Of a DNA stretch of 64,000 bases, positions 45,501-60,500 are shown piece after piece. The stretch spans positions 16,735 through 80,734 of the forward strand of contig CAMPDV010001975.1 of the NCBI GenBank assembly GCA_946699065.1. The letters are read 5' to 3'. The translations under genes were made by a program, and so were the position numbers. The notes below the pieces were generated by a model. That model saw only the letters and a list, made by a program, of their open reading frames with translations. It made no database searches and was not told where the DNA came from. Position 1 is the first letter of the stretch, and each line of letters opens with the position of its first letter. This stretch comes from Loxodes magnus (lineage: Eukaryota > Ciliophora > Karyorelictea > Loxodida > Loxodidae).

Positions 45501-48500
45501 CTTTATTGCTCATGTTAATTGCTTTTTTGAGCTTTCAATTCTATATTTCTTTACTTTAATCAACTTCTTTATCCTAATCAACTACTTTATCTCGAACAGA
45601 AGTGTCACCCGTTTAGCCTCGTTTATCCTCTTTTATTATATTTTTCACGTTTTATTATATTCTCATTCATGCAGCTTTTTTAATTGTTTATGATTTGTTT
45701 TTATTTGTTCATTCGCTTTATATTTCTAAGCTTTCTAATCTATTATCCTTTTTTTGCCAAATATTATCTTTTTTAAGCAGTCAATTTATGTTCATCATTG
45801 CGATTACACTCAATTTATTTGTCACTTTCTCTATTTTTATGTTATGACATTGTTTTTTCGCATCATTTTTCATCCACTTTTATACTAATTTTTATATTTG
45901 TAAGTCTTTTTTACTTATGAAGTTCATATATATTAGACGCAGGGGTACCATTACTCACTTGCACTTAATTTTCTATCTTTTTTGTAACACATCTTTTATA
46001 TTCTACGCAGGTGGCACGGTTTTATATCCGAAGCATTATTCCATTACATTTGTAGCAAATCATATATATTAGTTGCGGGAGTTCCGTTATTTTTATGTTG
46101 TTCATTTCTCTTTCACTCTTAAATTATTTTATATTTAGATGCAGTGGTCACATTTTTATATGTTTTTGTTATCTATTTAGATAGATTCATATGCATTAGC
46201 GCGGTAGCATGATTTTATTATTCCGAGGCGCTTTTACATCTTTTTTAAGAAAATATTTTTATTTTCAAGCTCTCTTTTTTATGCTTCATAGACTTAACAT
46301 TTATGATTTTTCACATGTTATTCATTAAGTTTTATATCAATTTTCTGTTCATTTCTTTATTGCTCATGTTAATTGCTTTTTTGAGCTTTCAATTCTATAT
46401 TTCTTTACTTTAATCAACTTCTTTATCCTAATCAACTACTTTATCTCGAACAGAAGTGTCACCCGTTTAGCCTCGTTTATCCTCTTTTATTATATTTTTC
46501 ACGTTTTATTATATTCTCATTCATGCAGCTTTTTTAATTGTTTATGATTTGTTTTTATTTGTTCATTCGCTTTATATTTCTAAGCTTTCTAATCTATTAT
46601 CCTTTTTTTGCCAAATATTATCTTTTTTAAGCAGTCAATTTATGTTCATCATTGCGATTACACTCAATTTATTTGTCACTTTCTCTATTTTTATGTTATG
46701 ACATTGTTTTTTCGCATCATTTTTCATCCACTTTTATACTAATTTTTATATTTGTAAGTCTTTTTTACTTATGAAGTTCATATATATTAGACGCAGGGGT
46801 ACCATTACTCACTTGCACTTAATTTTCTATCTTTTTTGTAACACATCTTTTATATTCTACGCAGGTGGCACGGTTTTATATCCGAAGCATTATTCCATTA
46901 CATTTGTAGCAAATCATATATATTAGTTGCGGGAGTTCCGTTATTTTTATGTTGTTCATTTCTCTTTCACTCTTAAATTATTTTATATTTAGATGCAGTG
47001 GTCACATTTTTATATGTTTTTGTTATCTATTTAGATAGATTCATATGCATTAGCGCGGTAGCATGATTTTATTATTCCGAGGCGCTTTTACATCTTTTTT
47101 AAGAAAATATTTTTATTTTCAAGCTCTCTTTTTTATGCTTCATAGACTTAACATTTATGATTTTTCACATGTTATTCATTAAGTTTTATATCAATTTTCT
47201 GTTCATTTCTTTATTGCTCATGTTAATTGCTTTTTTGAGCTTTCAATTCTATATTTCTTTACTTTAATCAACTTCTTTATCCTAATCAACTACTTTATCT
47301 CGAACAGAAGTGTCACCCGTTTAGCCTCGTTTATCCTCTTTTATTATATTTTTCACGTTTTATTATATTCTCATTCATGCAGCTTTTTTAATTGTTTATG
47401 ATTTGTTTTTATTTGTTCATTCGCTTTATATTTCTAAGCTTTCTAATCTATTATCCTTTTTTTGCCAAATATTATCTTTTTTAAGCAGTCAATTTATGTT
47501 CATCATTGCGATTACACTCAATTTATTTGTCACTTTCTCTATTTTTATGTTATGACATTGTTTTTTCGCATCATTTTTCATCCACTTTTATACTAATTTT
47601 TATATTTGTAAGTCTTTTTTACTTATGAAGTTCATATATATTAGACGCAGGGGTACCATTACTCACTTGCACTTAATTTTCTATCTTTTTTGTAACACAT
47701 CTTTTATATTCTACGCAGGTGGCACGGTTTTATATCCGAAGCATTATTCCATTACATTTGTAGCAAATCATATATATTAGTTGCGGGAGTTCCGTTATTT
47801 TTATGTTGTTCATTTCTCTTTCACTCTTAAATTATTTTATATTTAGATGCAGTGGTCACATTTTTATATGTTTTTGTTATCTATTTAGATAGATTCATAT
47901 GCATTAGCGCGGTAGCATGATTTTATTATTCCGAGGCGCTTTTACATCTTTTTTAAGAAAATATTTTTATTTTCAAGCTCTCTTTTTTATGCTTCATAGA
48001 CTTAACATTTATGATTTTTCACATGTTATTCATTAAGTTTTATATCAATTTTCTGTTCATTTCTTTATTGCTCATGTTAATTGCTTTTTTGAGCTTTCAA
48101 TTCTATATTTCTTTACTTTAATCAACTTCTTTATCCTAATCAACTACTTTATCTCGAACAGAAGTGTCACCCGTTTAGCCTCGTTTATCCTCTTTTATTA
48201 TATTTTTCACGTTTTATTATATTCTCATTCATGCAGCTTTTTTAATTGTTTATGATTTGTTTTTATTTGTTCATTCGCTTTATATTTCTAAGCTTTCTAA
48301 TCTATTATCCTTTTTTTGCCAAATATTATCTTTTTTAAGCAGTCAATTTATGTTCATCATTGCGATTACACTCAATTTATTTGTCACTTTCTCTATTTTT
48401 ATGTTATGACATTGTTTTTTCGCATCATTTTTCATCCACTTTTATACTAATTTTTATATTTGTAAGTCTTTTTTACTTATGAAGTTCATATATATTAGAC

Positions 48501-51500
48501 GCAGGGGTACCATTACTCACTTGCACTTAATTTTCTATCTTTTTTGTAACACATCTTTTATATTCTACGCAGGTGGCACGGTTTTATATCCGAAGCATTA
48601 TTCCATTACATTTGTAGCAAATCATATATATTAGTTGCGGGAGTTCCGTTATTTTTATGTTGTTCATTTCTCTTTCACTCTTAAATTATTTTATATTTAG
48701 ATGCAGTGGTCACATTTTTATATGTTTTTGTTATCTATTTAGATAGATTCATATGCATTAGCGCGGTAGCATGATTTTATTATTCCGAGGCGCTTTTACA
48801 TCTTTTTTAAGAAAATATTTTTATTTTCAAGCTCTCTTTTTTATGCTTCATAGACTTAACATTTATGATTTTTCACATGTTATTCATTAAGTTTTATATC
48901 AATTTTCTGTTCATTTCTTTATTGCTCATGTTAATTGCTTTTTTGAGCTTTCAATTCTATATTTCTTTACTTTAATCAACTTCTTTATCCTAATCAACTA
49001 CTTTATCTCGAACAGAAGTGTCACCCGTTTAGCCTCGTTTATCCTCTTTTATTATATTTTTCACGTTTTATTATATTCTCATTCATGCAGCTTTTTTAAT
49101 TGTTTATGATTTGTTTTTATTTGTTCATTCGCTTTATATTTCTAAGCTTTCTAATCTATTATCCTTTTTTTGCCAAATATTATCTTTTTTAAGCAGTCAA
49201 TTTATGTTCATCATTGCGATTACACTCAATTTATTTGTCACTTTCTCTATTTTTATGTTATGACATTGTTTTTTCGCATCATTTTTCATCCACTTTTATA
49301 CTAATTTTTATATTTGTAAGTCTTTTTTACTTATGAAGTTCATATATATTAGACGCAGGGGTACCATTACTCACTTGCACTTAATTTTCTATCTTTTTTG
49401 TAACACATCTTTTATATTCTACGCAGGTGGCACGGTTTTATATCCGAAGCATTATTCCATTACATTTGTAGCAAATCATATATATTAGTTGCGGGAGTTC
49501 CGTTATTTTTATGTTGTTCATTTCTCTTTCACTCTTAAATTATTTTATATTTAGATGCAGTGGTCACATTTTTATATGTTTTTGTTATCTATTTAGATAG
49601 ATTCATATGCATTAGCGCGGTAGCATGATTTTATTATTCCGAGGCGCTTTTACATCTTTTTTAAGAAAATATTTTTATTTTCAAGCTCTCTTTTTTATGC
49701 TTCATAGACTTAACATTTATGATTTTTCACATGTTATTCATTAAGTTTTATATCAATTTTCTGTTCATTTCTTTATTGCTCATGTTAATTGCTTTTTTGA
49801 GCTTTCAATTCTATATTTCTTTACTTTAATCAACTTCTTTATCCTAATCAACTACTTTATCTCGAACAGAAGTGTCACCCGTTTAGCCTCGTTTATCCTC
49901 TTTTATTATATTTTTCACGTTTTATTATATTCTCATTCATGCAGCTTTTTTAATTGTTTATGATTTGTTTTTATTTGTTCATTCGCTTTATATTTCTAAG
50001 CTTTCTAATCTATTATCCTTTTTTTGCCAAATATTATCTTTTTTAAGCAGTCAATTTATGTTCATCATTGCGATTACACTCAATTTATTTGTCACTTTCT
50101 CTATTTTTATGTTATGACATTGTTTTTTCGCATCATTTTTCATCCACTTTTATACTAATTTTTATATTTGTAAGTCTTTTTTACTTATGAAGTTCATATA
50201 TATTAGACGCAGGGGTACCATTACTCACTTGCACTTAATTTTCTATCTTTTTTGTAACACATCTTTTATATTCTACGCAGGTGGCACGGTTTTATATCCG
50301 AAGCATTATTCCATTACATTTGTAGCAAATCATATATATTAGTTGCGGGAGTTCCGTTATTTTTATGTTGTTCATTTCTCTTTCACTCTTAAATTATTTT
50401 ATATTTAGATGCAGTGGTCACATTTTTATATGTTTTTGTTATCTATTTAGATAGATTCATATGCATTAGCGCGGTAGCATGATTTTATTATTCCGAGGCG
50501 CTTTTACATCTTTTTTAAGAAAATATTTTTATTTTCAAGCTCTCTTTTTTATGCTTCATAGACTTAACATTTATGATTTTTCACATGTTATTCATTAAGT
50601 TTTATATCAATTTTCTGTTCATTTCTTTATTGCTCATGTTAATTGCTTTTTTGAGCTTTCAATTCTATATTTCTTTACTTTAATCAACTTCTTTATCCTA
50701 ATCAACTACTTTATCTCGAACAGAAGTGTCACCCGTTTAGCCTCGTTTATCCTCTTTTATTATATTTTTCACGTTTTATTATATTCTCATTCATGCAGCT
50801 TTTTTAATTGTTTATGATTTGTTTTTATTTGTTCATTCGCTTTATATTTCTAAGCTTTCTAATCTATTATCCTTTTTTTGCCAAATATTATCTTTTTTAA
50901 GCAGTCAATTTATGTTCATCATTGCGATTACACTCAATTTATTTGTCACTTTCTCTATTTTTATGTTATGACATTGTTTTTTCGCATCATTTTTCATCCA
51001 CTTTTATACTAATTTTTATATTTGTAAGTCTTTTTTACTTATGAAGTTCATATATATTAGACGCAGGGGTACCATTACTCACTTGCACTTAATTTTCTAT
51101 CTTTTTTGTAACACATCTTTTATATTCTACGCAGGTGGCACGGTTTTATATCCGAAGCATTATTCCATTACATTTGTAGCAAATCATATATATTAGTTGC
51201 GGGAGTTCCGTTATTTTTATGTTGTTCATTTCTCTTTCACTCTTAAATTATTTTATATTTAGATGCAGTGGTCACATTTTTATATGTTTTTGTTATCTAT
51301 TTAGATAGATTCATATGCATTAGCGCGGTAGCATGATTTTATTATTCCGAGGCGCTTTTACATCTTTTTTAAGAAAATATTTTTATTTTCAAGCTCTCTT
51401 TTTTATGCTTCATAGACTTAACATTTATGATTTTTCACATGTTATTCATTAAGTTTTATATCAATTTTCTGTTCATTTCTTTATTGCTCATGTTAATTGC

Positions 51501-54500
51501 TTTTTTGAGCTTTCAATTCTATATTTCTTTACTTTAATCAACTTCTTTATCCTAATCAACTACTTTATCTCGAACAGAAGTGTCACCCGTTTAGCCTCGT
51601 TTATCCTCTTTTATTATATTTTTCACGTTTTATTATATTCTCATTCATGCAGCTTTTTTAATTGTTTATGATTTGTTTTTATTTGTTCATTCGCTTTATA
51701 TTTCTAAGCTTTCTAATCTATTATCCTTTTTTTGCCAAATATTATCTTTTTTAAGCAGTCAATTTATGTTCATCATTGCGATTACACTCAATTTATTTGT
51801 CACTTTCTCTATTTTTATGTTATGACATTGTTTTTTCGCATCATTTTTCATCCACTTTTATACTAATTTTTATATTTGTAAGTCTTTTTTACTTATGAAG
51901 TTCATATATATTAGACGCAGGGGTACCATTACTCACTTGCACTTAATTTTCTATCTTTTTTGTAACACATCTTTTATATTCTACGCAGGTGGCACGGTTT
52001 TATATCCGAAGCATTATTCCATTACATTTGTAGCAAATCATATATATTAGTTGCGGGAGTTCCGTTATTTTTATGTTGTTCATTTCTCTTTCACTCTTAA
52101 ATTATTTTATATTTAGATGCAGTGGTCACATTTTTATATGTTTTTGTTATCTATTTAGATAGATTCATATGCATTAGCGCGGTAGCATGATTTTATTATT
52201 CCGAGGCGCTTTTACATCTTTTTTAAGAAAATATTTTTATTTTCAAGCTCTCTTTTTTATGCTTCATAGACTTAACATTTATGATTTTTCACATGTTATT
52301 CATTAAGTTTTATATCAATTTTCTGTTCATTTCTTTATTGCTCATGTTAATTGCTTTTTTGAGCTTTCAATTCTATATTTCTTTACTTTAATCAACTTCT
52401 TTATCCTAATCAACTACTTTATCTCGAACAGAAGTGTCACCCGTTTAGCCTCGTTTATCCTCTTTTATTATATTTTTCACGTTTTATTATATTCTCATTC
52501 ATGCAGCTTTTTTAATTGTTTATGATTTGTTTTTATTTGTTCATTCGCTTTATATTTCTAAGCTTTCTAATCTATTATCCTTTTTTTGCCAAATATTATC
52601 TTTTTTAAGCAGTCAATTTATGTTCATCATTGCGATTACACTCAATTTATTTGTCACTTTCTCTATTTTTATGTTATGACATTGTTTTTTCGCATCATTT
52701 TTCATCCACTTTTATACTAATTTTTATATTTGTAAGTCTTTTTTACTTATGAAGTTCATATATATTAGACGCAGGGGTACCATTACTCACTTGCACTTAA
52801 TTTTCTATCTTTTTTGTAACACATCTTTTATATTCTACGCAGGTGGCACGGTTTTATATCCGAAGCATTATTCCATTACATTTGTAGCAAATCATATATA
52901 TTAGTTGCGGGAGTTCCGTTATTTTTATGTTGTTCATTTCTCTTTCACTCTTAAATTATTTTATATTTAGATGCAGTGGTCACATTTTTATATGTTTTTG
53001 TTATCTATTTAGATAGATTCATATGCATTAGCGCGGTAGCATGATTTTATTATTCCGAGGCGCTTTTACATCTTTTTTAAGAAAATATTTTTATTTTCAA
53101 GCTCTCTTTTTTATGCTTCATAGACTTAACATTTATGATTTTTCACATGTTATTCATTAAGTTTTATATCAATTTTCTGTTCATTTCTTTATTGCTCATG
53201 TTAATTGCTTTTTTGAGCTTTCAATTCTATATTTCTTTACTTTAATCAACTTCTTTATCCTAATCAACTACTTTATCTCGAACAGAAGTGTCACCCGTTT
53301 AGCCTCGTTTATCCTCTTTTATTATATTTTTCACGTTTTATTATATTCTCATTCATGCAGCTTTTTTAATTGTTTATGATTTGTTTTTATTTGTTCATTC
53401 GCTTTATATTTCTAAGCTTTCTAATCTATTATCCTTTTTTTGCCAAATATTATCTTTTTTAAGCAGTCAATTTATGTTCATCATTGCGATTACACTCAAT
53501 TTATTTGTCACTTTCTCTATTTTTATGTTATGACATTGTTTTTTCGCATCATTTTTCATCCACTTTTATACTAATTTTTATATTTGTAAGTCTTTTTTAC
53601 TTATGAAGTTCATATATATTAGACGCAGGGGTACCATTACTCACTTGCACTTAATTTTCTATCTTTTTTGTAACACATCTTTTATATTCTACGCAGGTGG
53701 CACGGTTTTATATCCGAAGCATTATTCCATTACATTTGTAGCAAATCATATATATTAGTTGCGGGAGTTCCGTTATTTTTATGTTGTTCATTTCTCTTTC
53801 ACTCTTAAATTATTTTATATTTAGATGCAGTGGTCACATTTTTATATGTTTTTGTTATCTATTTAGATAGATTCATATGCATTAGCGCGGTAGCATGATT
53901 TTATTATTCCGAGGCGCTTTTACATCTTTTTTAAGAAAATATTTTTATTTTCAAGCTCTCTTTTTTATGCTTCATAGACTTAACATTTATGATTTTTCAC
54001 ATGTTATTCATTAAGTTTTATATCAATTTTCTGTTCATTTCTTTATTGCTCATGTTAATTGCTTTTTTGAGCTTTCAATTCTATATTTCTTTACTTTAAT
54101 CAACTTCTTTATCCTAATCAACTACTTTATCTCGAACAGAAGTGTCACCCGTTTAGCCTCGTTTATCCTCTTTTATTATATTTTTCACGTTTTATTATAT
54201 TCTCATTCATGCAGCTTTTTTAATTGTTTATGATTTGTTTTTATTTGTTCATTCGCTTTATATTTCTAAGCTTTCTAATCTATTATCCTTTTTTTGCCAA
54301 ATATTATCTTTTTTAAGCAGTCAATTTATGTTCATCATTGCGATTACACTCAATTTATTTGTCACTTTCTCTATTTTTATGTTATGACATTGTTTTTTCG
54401 CATCATTTTTCATCCACTTTTATACTAATTTTTATATTTGTAAGTCTTTTTTACTTATGAAGTTCATATATATTAGACGCAGGGGTACCATTACTCACTT

Positions 54501-57500
54501 GCACTTAATTTTCTATCTTTTTTGTAACACATCTTTTATATTCTACGCAGGTGGCACGGTTTTATATCCGAAGCATTATTCCATTACATTTGTAGCAAAT
54601 CATATATATTAGTTGCGGGAGTTCCGTTATTTTTATGTTGTTCATTTCTCTTTCACTCTTAAATTATTTTATATTTAGATGCAGTGGTCACATTTTTATA
54701 TGTTTTTGTTATCTATTTAGATAGATTCATATGCATTAGCGCGGTAGCATGATTTTATTATTCCGAGGCGCTTTTACATCTTTTTTAAGAAAATATTTTT
54801 ATTTTCAAGCTCTCTTTTTTATGCTTCATAGACTTAACATTTATGATTTTTCACATGTTATTCATTAAGTTTTATATCAATTTTCTGTTCATTTCTTTAT
54901 TGCTCATGTTAATTGCTTTTTTGAGCTTTCAATTCTATATTTCTTTACTTTAATCAACTTCTTTATCCTAATCAACTACTTTATCTCGAACAGAAGTGTC
55001 ACCCGTTTAGCCTCGTTTATCCTCTTTTATTATATTTTTCACGTTTTATTATATTCTCATTCATGCAGCTTTTTTAATTGTTTATGATTTGTTTTTATTT
55101 GTTCATTCGCTTTATATTTCTAAGCTTTCTAATCTATTATCCTTTTTTTGCCAAATATTATCTTTTTTAAGCAGTCAATTTATGTTCATCATTGCGATTA
55201 CACTCAATTTATTTGTCACTTTCTCTATTTTTATGTTATGACATTGTTTTTTCGCATCATTTTTCATCCACTTTTATACTAATTTTTATATTTGTAAGTC
55301 TTTTTTACTTATGAAGTTCATATATATTAGACGCAGGGGTACCATTACTCACTTGCACTTAATTTTCTATCTTTTTTGTAACACATCTTTTATATTCTAC
55401 GCAGGTGGCACGGTTTTATATCCGAAGCATTATTCCATTACATTTGTAGCAAATCATATATATTAGTTGCGGGAGTTCCGTTATTTTTATGTTGTTCATT
55501 TCTCTTTCACTCTTAAATTATTTTATATTTAGATGCAGTGGTCACATTTTTATATGTTTTTGTTATCTATTTAGATAGATTCATATGCATTAGCGCGGTA
55601 GCATGATTTTATTATTCCGAGGCGCTTTTACATCTTTTTTAAGAAAATATTTTTATTTTCAAGCTCTCTTTTTTATGCTTCATAGACTTAACATTTATGA
55701 TTTTTCACATGTTATTCATTAAGTTTTATATCAATTTTCTGTTCATTTCTTTATTGCTCATGTTAATTGCTTTTTTGAGCTTTCAATTCTATATTTCTTT
55801 ACTTTAATCAACTTCTTTATCCTAATCAACTACTTTATCTCGAACAGAAGTGTCACCCGTTTAGCCTCGTTTATCCTCTTTTATTATATTTTTCACGTTT
55901 TATTATATTCTCATTCATGCAGCTTTTTTAATTGTTTATGATTTGTTTTTATTTGTTCATTCGCTTTATATTTCTAAGCTTTCTAATCTATTATCCTTTT
56001 TTTGCCAAATATTATCTTTTTTAAGCAGTCAATTTATGTTCATCATTGCGATTACACTCAATTTATTTGTCACTTTCTCTATTTTTATGTTATGACATTG
56101 TTTTTTCGCATCATTTTTCATCCACTTTTATACTAATTTTTATATTTGTAAGTCTTTTTTACTTATGAAGTTCATATATATTAGACGCAGGGGTACCATT
56201 ACTCACTTGCACTTAATTTTCTATCTTTTTTGTAACACATCTTTTATATTCTACGCAGGTGGCACGGTTTTATATCCGAAGCATTATTCCATTACATTTG
56301 TAGCAAATCATATATATTAGTTGCGGGAGTTCCGTTATTTTTATGTTGTTCATTTCTCTTTCACTCTTAAATTATTTTATATTTAGATGCAGTGGTCACA
56401 TTTTTATATGTTTTTGTTATCTATTTAGATAGATTCATATGCATTAGCGCGGTAGCATGATTTTATTATTCCGAGGCGCTTTTACATCTTTTTTAAGAAA
56501 ATATTTTTATTTTCAAGCTCTCTTTTTTATGCTTCATAGACTTAACATTTATGATTTTTCACATGTTATTCATTAAGTTTTATATCAATTTTCTGTTCAT
56601 TTCTTTATTGCTCATGTTAATTGCTTTTTTGAGCTTTCAATTCTATATTTCTTTACTTTAATCAACTTCTTTATCCTAATCAACTACTTTATCTCGAACA
56701 GAAGTGTCACCCGTTTAGCCTCGTTTATCCTCTTTTATTATATTTTTCACGTTTTATTATATTCTCATTCATGCAGCTTTTTTAATTGTTTATGATTTGT
56801 TTTTATTTGTTCATTCGCTTTATATTTCTAAGCTTTCTAATCTATTATCCTTTTTTTGCCAAATATTATCTTTTTTAAGCAGTCAATTTATGTTCATCAT
56901 TGCGATTACACTCAATTTATTTGTCACTTTCTCTATTTTTATGTTATGACATTGTTTTTTCGCATCATTTTTCATCCACTTTTATACTAATTTTTATATT
57001 TGTAAGTCTTTTTTACTTATGAAGTTCATATATATTAGACGCAGGGGTACCATTACTCACTTGCACTTAATTTTCTATCTTTTTTGTAACACATCTTTTA
57101 TATTCTACGCAGGTGGCACGGTTTTATATCCGAAGCATTATTCCATTACATTTGTAGCAAATCATATATATTAGTTGCGGGAGTTCCGTTATTTTTATGT
57201 TGTTCATTTCTCTTTCACTCTTAAATTATTTTATATTTAGATGCAGTGGTCACATTTTTATATGTTTTTGTTATCTATTTAGATAGATTCATATGCATTA
57301 GCGCGGTAGCATGATTTTATTATTCCGAGGCGCTTTTACATCTTTTTTAAGAAAATATTTTTATTTTCAAGCTCTCTTTTTTATGCTTCATAGACTTAAC
57401 ATTTATGATTTTTCACATGTTATTCATTAAGTTTTATATCAATTTTCTGTTCATTTCTTTATTGCTCATGTTAATTGCTTTTTTGAGCTTTCAATTCTAT

Positions 57501-60500
57501 ATTTCTTTACTTTAATCAACTTCTTTATCCTAATCAACTACTTTATCTCGAACAGAAGTGTCACCCGTTTAGCCTCGTTTATCCTCTTTTATTATATTTT
57601 TCACGTTTTATTATATTCTCATTCATGCAGCTTTTTTAATTGTTTATGATTTGTTTTTATTTGTTCATTCGCTTTATATTTCTAAGCTTTCTAATCTATT
57701 ATCCTTTTTTTGCCAAATATTATCTTTTTTAAGCAGTCAATTTATGTTCATCATTGCGATTACACTCAATTTATTTGTCACTTTCTCTATTTTTATGTTA
57801 TGACATTGTTTTTTCGCATCATTTTTCATCCACTTTTATACTAATTTTTATATTTGTAAGTCTTTTTTACTTATGAAGTTCATATATATTAGACGCAGGG
57901 GTACCATTACTCACTTGCACTTAATTTTCTATCTTTTTTGTAACACATCTTTTATATTCTACGCAGGTGGCACGGTTTTATATCCGAAGCATTATTCCAT
58001 TACATTTGTAGCAAATCATATATATTAGTTGCGGGAGTTCCGTTATTTTTATGTTGTTCATTTCTCTTTCACTCTTAAATTATTTTATATTTAGATGCAG
58101 TGGTCACATTTTTATATGTTTTTGTTATCTATTTAGATAGATTCATATGCATTAGCGCGGTAGCATGATTTTATTATTCCGAGGCGCTTTTACATCTTTT
58201 TTAAGAAAATATTTTTATTTTCAAGCTCTCTTTTTTATGCTTCATAGACTTAACATTTATGATTTTTCACATGTTATTCATTAAGTTTTATATCAATTTT
58301 CTGTTCATTTCTTTATTGCTCATGTTAATTGCTTTTTTGAGCTTTCAATTCTATATTTCTTTACTTTAATCAACTTCTTTATCCTAATCAACTACTTTAT
58401 CTCGAACAGAAGTGTCACCCGTTTAGCCTCGTTTATCCTCTTTTATTATATTTTTCACGTTTTATTATATTCTCATTCATGCAGCTTTTTTAATTGTTTA
58501 TGATTTGTTTTTATTTGTTCATTCGCTTTATATTTCTAAGCTTTCTAATCTATTATCCTTTTTTTGCCAAATATTATCTTTTTTAAGCAGTCAATTTATG
58601 TTCATCATTGCGATTACACTCAATTTATTTGTCACTTTCTCTATTTTTATGTTATGACATTGTTTTTTCGCATCATTTTTCATCCACTTTTATACTAATT
58701 TTTATATTTGTAAGTCTTTTTTACTTATGAAGTTCATATATATTAGACGCAGGGGTACCATTACTCACTTGCACTTAATTTTCTATCTTTTTTGTAACAC
58801 ATCTTTTATATTCTACGCAGGTGGCACGGTTTTATATCCGAAGCATTATTCCATTACATTTGTAGCAAATCATATATATTAGTTGCGGGAGTTCCGTTAT
58901 TTTTATGTTGTTCATTTCTCTTTCACTCTTAAATTATTTTATATTTAGATGCAGTGGTCACATTTTTATATGTTTTTGTTATCTATTTAGATAGATTCAT
59001 ATGCATTAGCGCGGTAGCATGATTTTATTATTCCGAGGCGCTTTTACATCTTTTTTAAGAAAATATTTTTATTTTCAAGCTCTCTTTTTTATGCTTCATA
59101 GACTTAACATTTATGATTTTTCACATGTTATTCATTAAGTTTTATATCAATTTTCTGTTCATTTCTTTATTGCTCATGTTAATTGCTTTTTTGAGCTTTC
59201 AATTCTATATTTCTTTACTTTAATCAACTTCTTTATCCTAATCAACTACTTTATCTCGAACAGAAGTGTCACCCGTTTAGCCTCGTTTATCCTCTTTTAT
59301 TATATTTTTCACGTTTTATTATATTCTCATTCATGCAGCTTTTTTAATTGTTTATGATTTGTTTTTATTTGTTCATTCGCTTTATATTTCTAAGCTTTCT
59401 AATCTATTATCCTTTTTTTGCCAAATATTATCTTTTTTAAGCAGTCAATTTATGTTCATCATTGCGATTACACTCAATTTATTTGTCACTTTCTCTATTT
59501 TTATGTTATGACATTGTTTTTTCGCATCATTTTTCATCCACTTTTATACTAATTTTTATATTTGTAAGTCTTTTTTACTTATGAAGTTCATATATATTAG
59601 ACGCAGGGGTACCATTACTCACTTGCACTTAATTTTCTATCTTTTTTGTAACACATCTTTTATATTCTACGCAGGTGGCACGGTTTTATATCCGAAGCAT
59701 TATTCCATTACATTTGTAGCAAATCATATATATTAGTTGCGGGAGTTCCGTTATTTTTATGTTGTTCATTTCTCTTTCACTCTTAAATTATTTTATATTT
59801 AGATGCAGTGGTCACATTTTTATATGTTTTTGTTATCTATTTAGATAGATTCATATGCATTAGCGCGGTAGCATGATTTTATTATTCCGAGGCGCTTTTA
59901 CATCTTTTTTAAGAAAATATTTTTATTTTCAAGCTCTCTTTTTTATGCTTCATAGACTTAACATTTATGATTTTTCACATGTTATTCATTAAGTTTTATA
60001 TCAATTTTCTGTTCATTTCTTTATTGCTCATGTTAATTGCTTTTTTGAGCTTTCAATTCTATATTTCTTTACTTTAATCAACTTCTTTATCCTAATCAAC
60101 TACTTTATCTCGAACAGAAGTGTCACCCGTTTAGCCTCGTTTATCCTCTTTTATTATATTTTTCACGTTTTATTATATTCTCATTCATGCAGCTTTTTTA
60201 ATTGTTTATGATTTGTTTTTATTTGTTCATTCGCTTTATATTTCTAAGCTTTCTAATCTATTATCCTTTTTTTGCCAAATATTATCTTTTTTAAGCAGTC
60301 AATTTATGTTCATCATTGCGATTACACTCAATTTATTTGTCACTTTCTCTATTTTTATGTTATGACATTGTTTTTTCGCATCATTTTTCATCCACTTTTA
60401 TACTAATTTTTATATTTGTAAGTCTTTTTTACTTATGAAGTTCATATATATTAGACGCAGGGGTACCATTACTCACTTGCACTTAATTTTCTATCTTTTT